A DNA stretch of 6,647 nt from Dehalococcoidia bacterium (lineage in GTDB: Bacteria > Chloroflexota > Dehalococcoidia > JACPQF01). A program made the position numbers and the translations under genes. The notes below the pieces were generated by a model, which saw only the letters and a program-made list of their open reading frames with translations, had not been told where the DNA came from and made no database searches. The stretch covers positions 1 to 6,647 of the forward strand of contig JAUSEJ010000690.1 of NCBI GenBank assembly GCA_030650265.1. The letters are read 5' to 3'. This document shows positions 6,577-6,647 of the stretch, piece after piece (within the stretch, counting starts at the first letter, position 1; each line of letters begins with the position of its first letter).

Positions 6577-6647
6577 GTGTCGATTCTTTGGACAGTCGTA
6601 GTTATCTTGGTGATACTTTGGGCTCTGGGTTTTGCCGTCAACATCGG
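6577..6647 (+). CDS. lmo0937-family small membrane protein, N-terminal part (cut by window edge)
   Basis: Only the first 23 codons are present: MSILWTVVVILVILWALGFA, then VNI, and the next codon begins GG. The LWTxxVILxILWxLGF pattern followed by a Gly start is that of the lmo0937-type proteins, about 50-residue, two-helix membrane proteins of unknown role, common in Gram-positives and Chloroflexota and often linked with stress conditions. The start is GTG with an excellent Shine-Dalgarno AAAGGAGG (6560-6567) nine bases upstream, so the start is firm and strong translation is expected. The expected second helix and stop lie beyond the window. The identification rests on a short stretch, so another tiny hydrophobic protein is possible. 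Confidence 0.72.
   Translation, partial: MSILWTVVVILVILWALGFAVNI

Noticed and set aside
1..6647. CRISPR array, tRNA, rRNA, insertion sequence or phage genes
   Set aside because: No spaced repeat array, no cloverleaf-like or rRNA sequence, no transposase or integrase motif, and no terminal inverted repeats with target duplications were seen.

Overview
The window suggests a moderately G+C-rich, free-living bacterium, by eye about 55-60% G+C in the genes, with A+T-richer spacers. A roughly 900-residue MalT/LuxR-type STAND regulator, an ADP-forming acyl-CoA synthetase alpha subunit encoded as its own gene, and a tiny lmo0937-type membrane protein together recall Chloroflexota, or less likely Actinomycetota. 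No rRNA or taxonomic marker is present, so this is only a leaning. Four of the five recognisable genes appear to start with GTG.

The left part is on the minus strand. It holds a compact HtrA-like serine protease domain (1732-2412) and, 257 bp further along that strand, the CoA-binding/ligase subunit of an ADP-forming acyl-CoA synthetase (41-1474). A strong Shine-Dalgarno sequence at the left edge (1-12) indicates another gene starting just outside the window, plausibly the ATP-grasp beta subunit.

The right part is on the plus strand. It holds the large LuxR/MalT-type regulator (2560-5295), a YihY/BrkB six-helix membrane protein (5422-6300), and the first 23 codons of an lmo0937-family small membrane protein (6577 to the edge).

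The protease and the regulator are divergent across a 147-bp region. It carries a good sigma70-type promoter for the regulator, a -10-like element for the protease, a perfect 6-4-6 dyad almost equidistant from the two predicted transcription starts, and an 11-bp tandem direct repeat. The regulator promoter is placed so that transcription should begin at or within a base of an in-frame ATG, which implies a leaderless mRNA.

I see no phage, transposon, CRISPR, tRNA or rRNA feature, and no clear new multi-gene system. The gene content is ordinary metabolism, proteolysis, regulation and envelope. The points worth a second look are the leaderless regulator, the reduced HtrA with no export signal or PDZ domain, and three short operator-like repeat clusters in the spacers.
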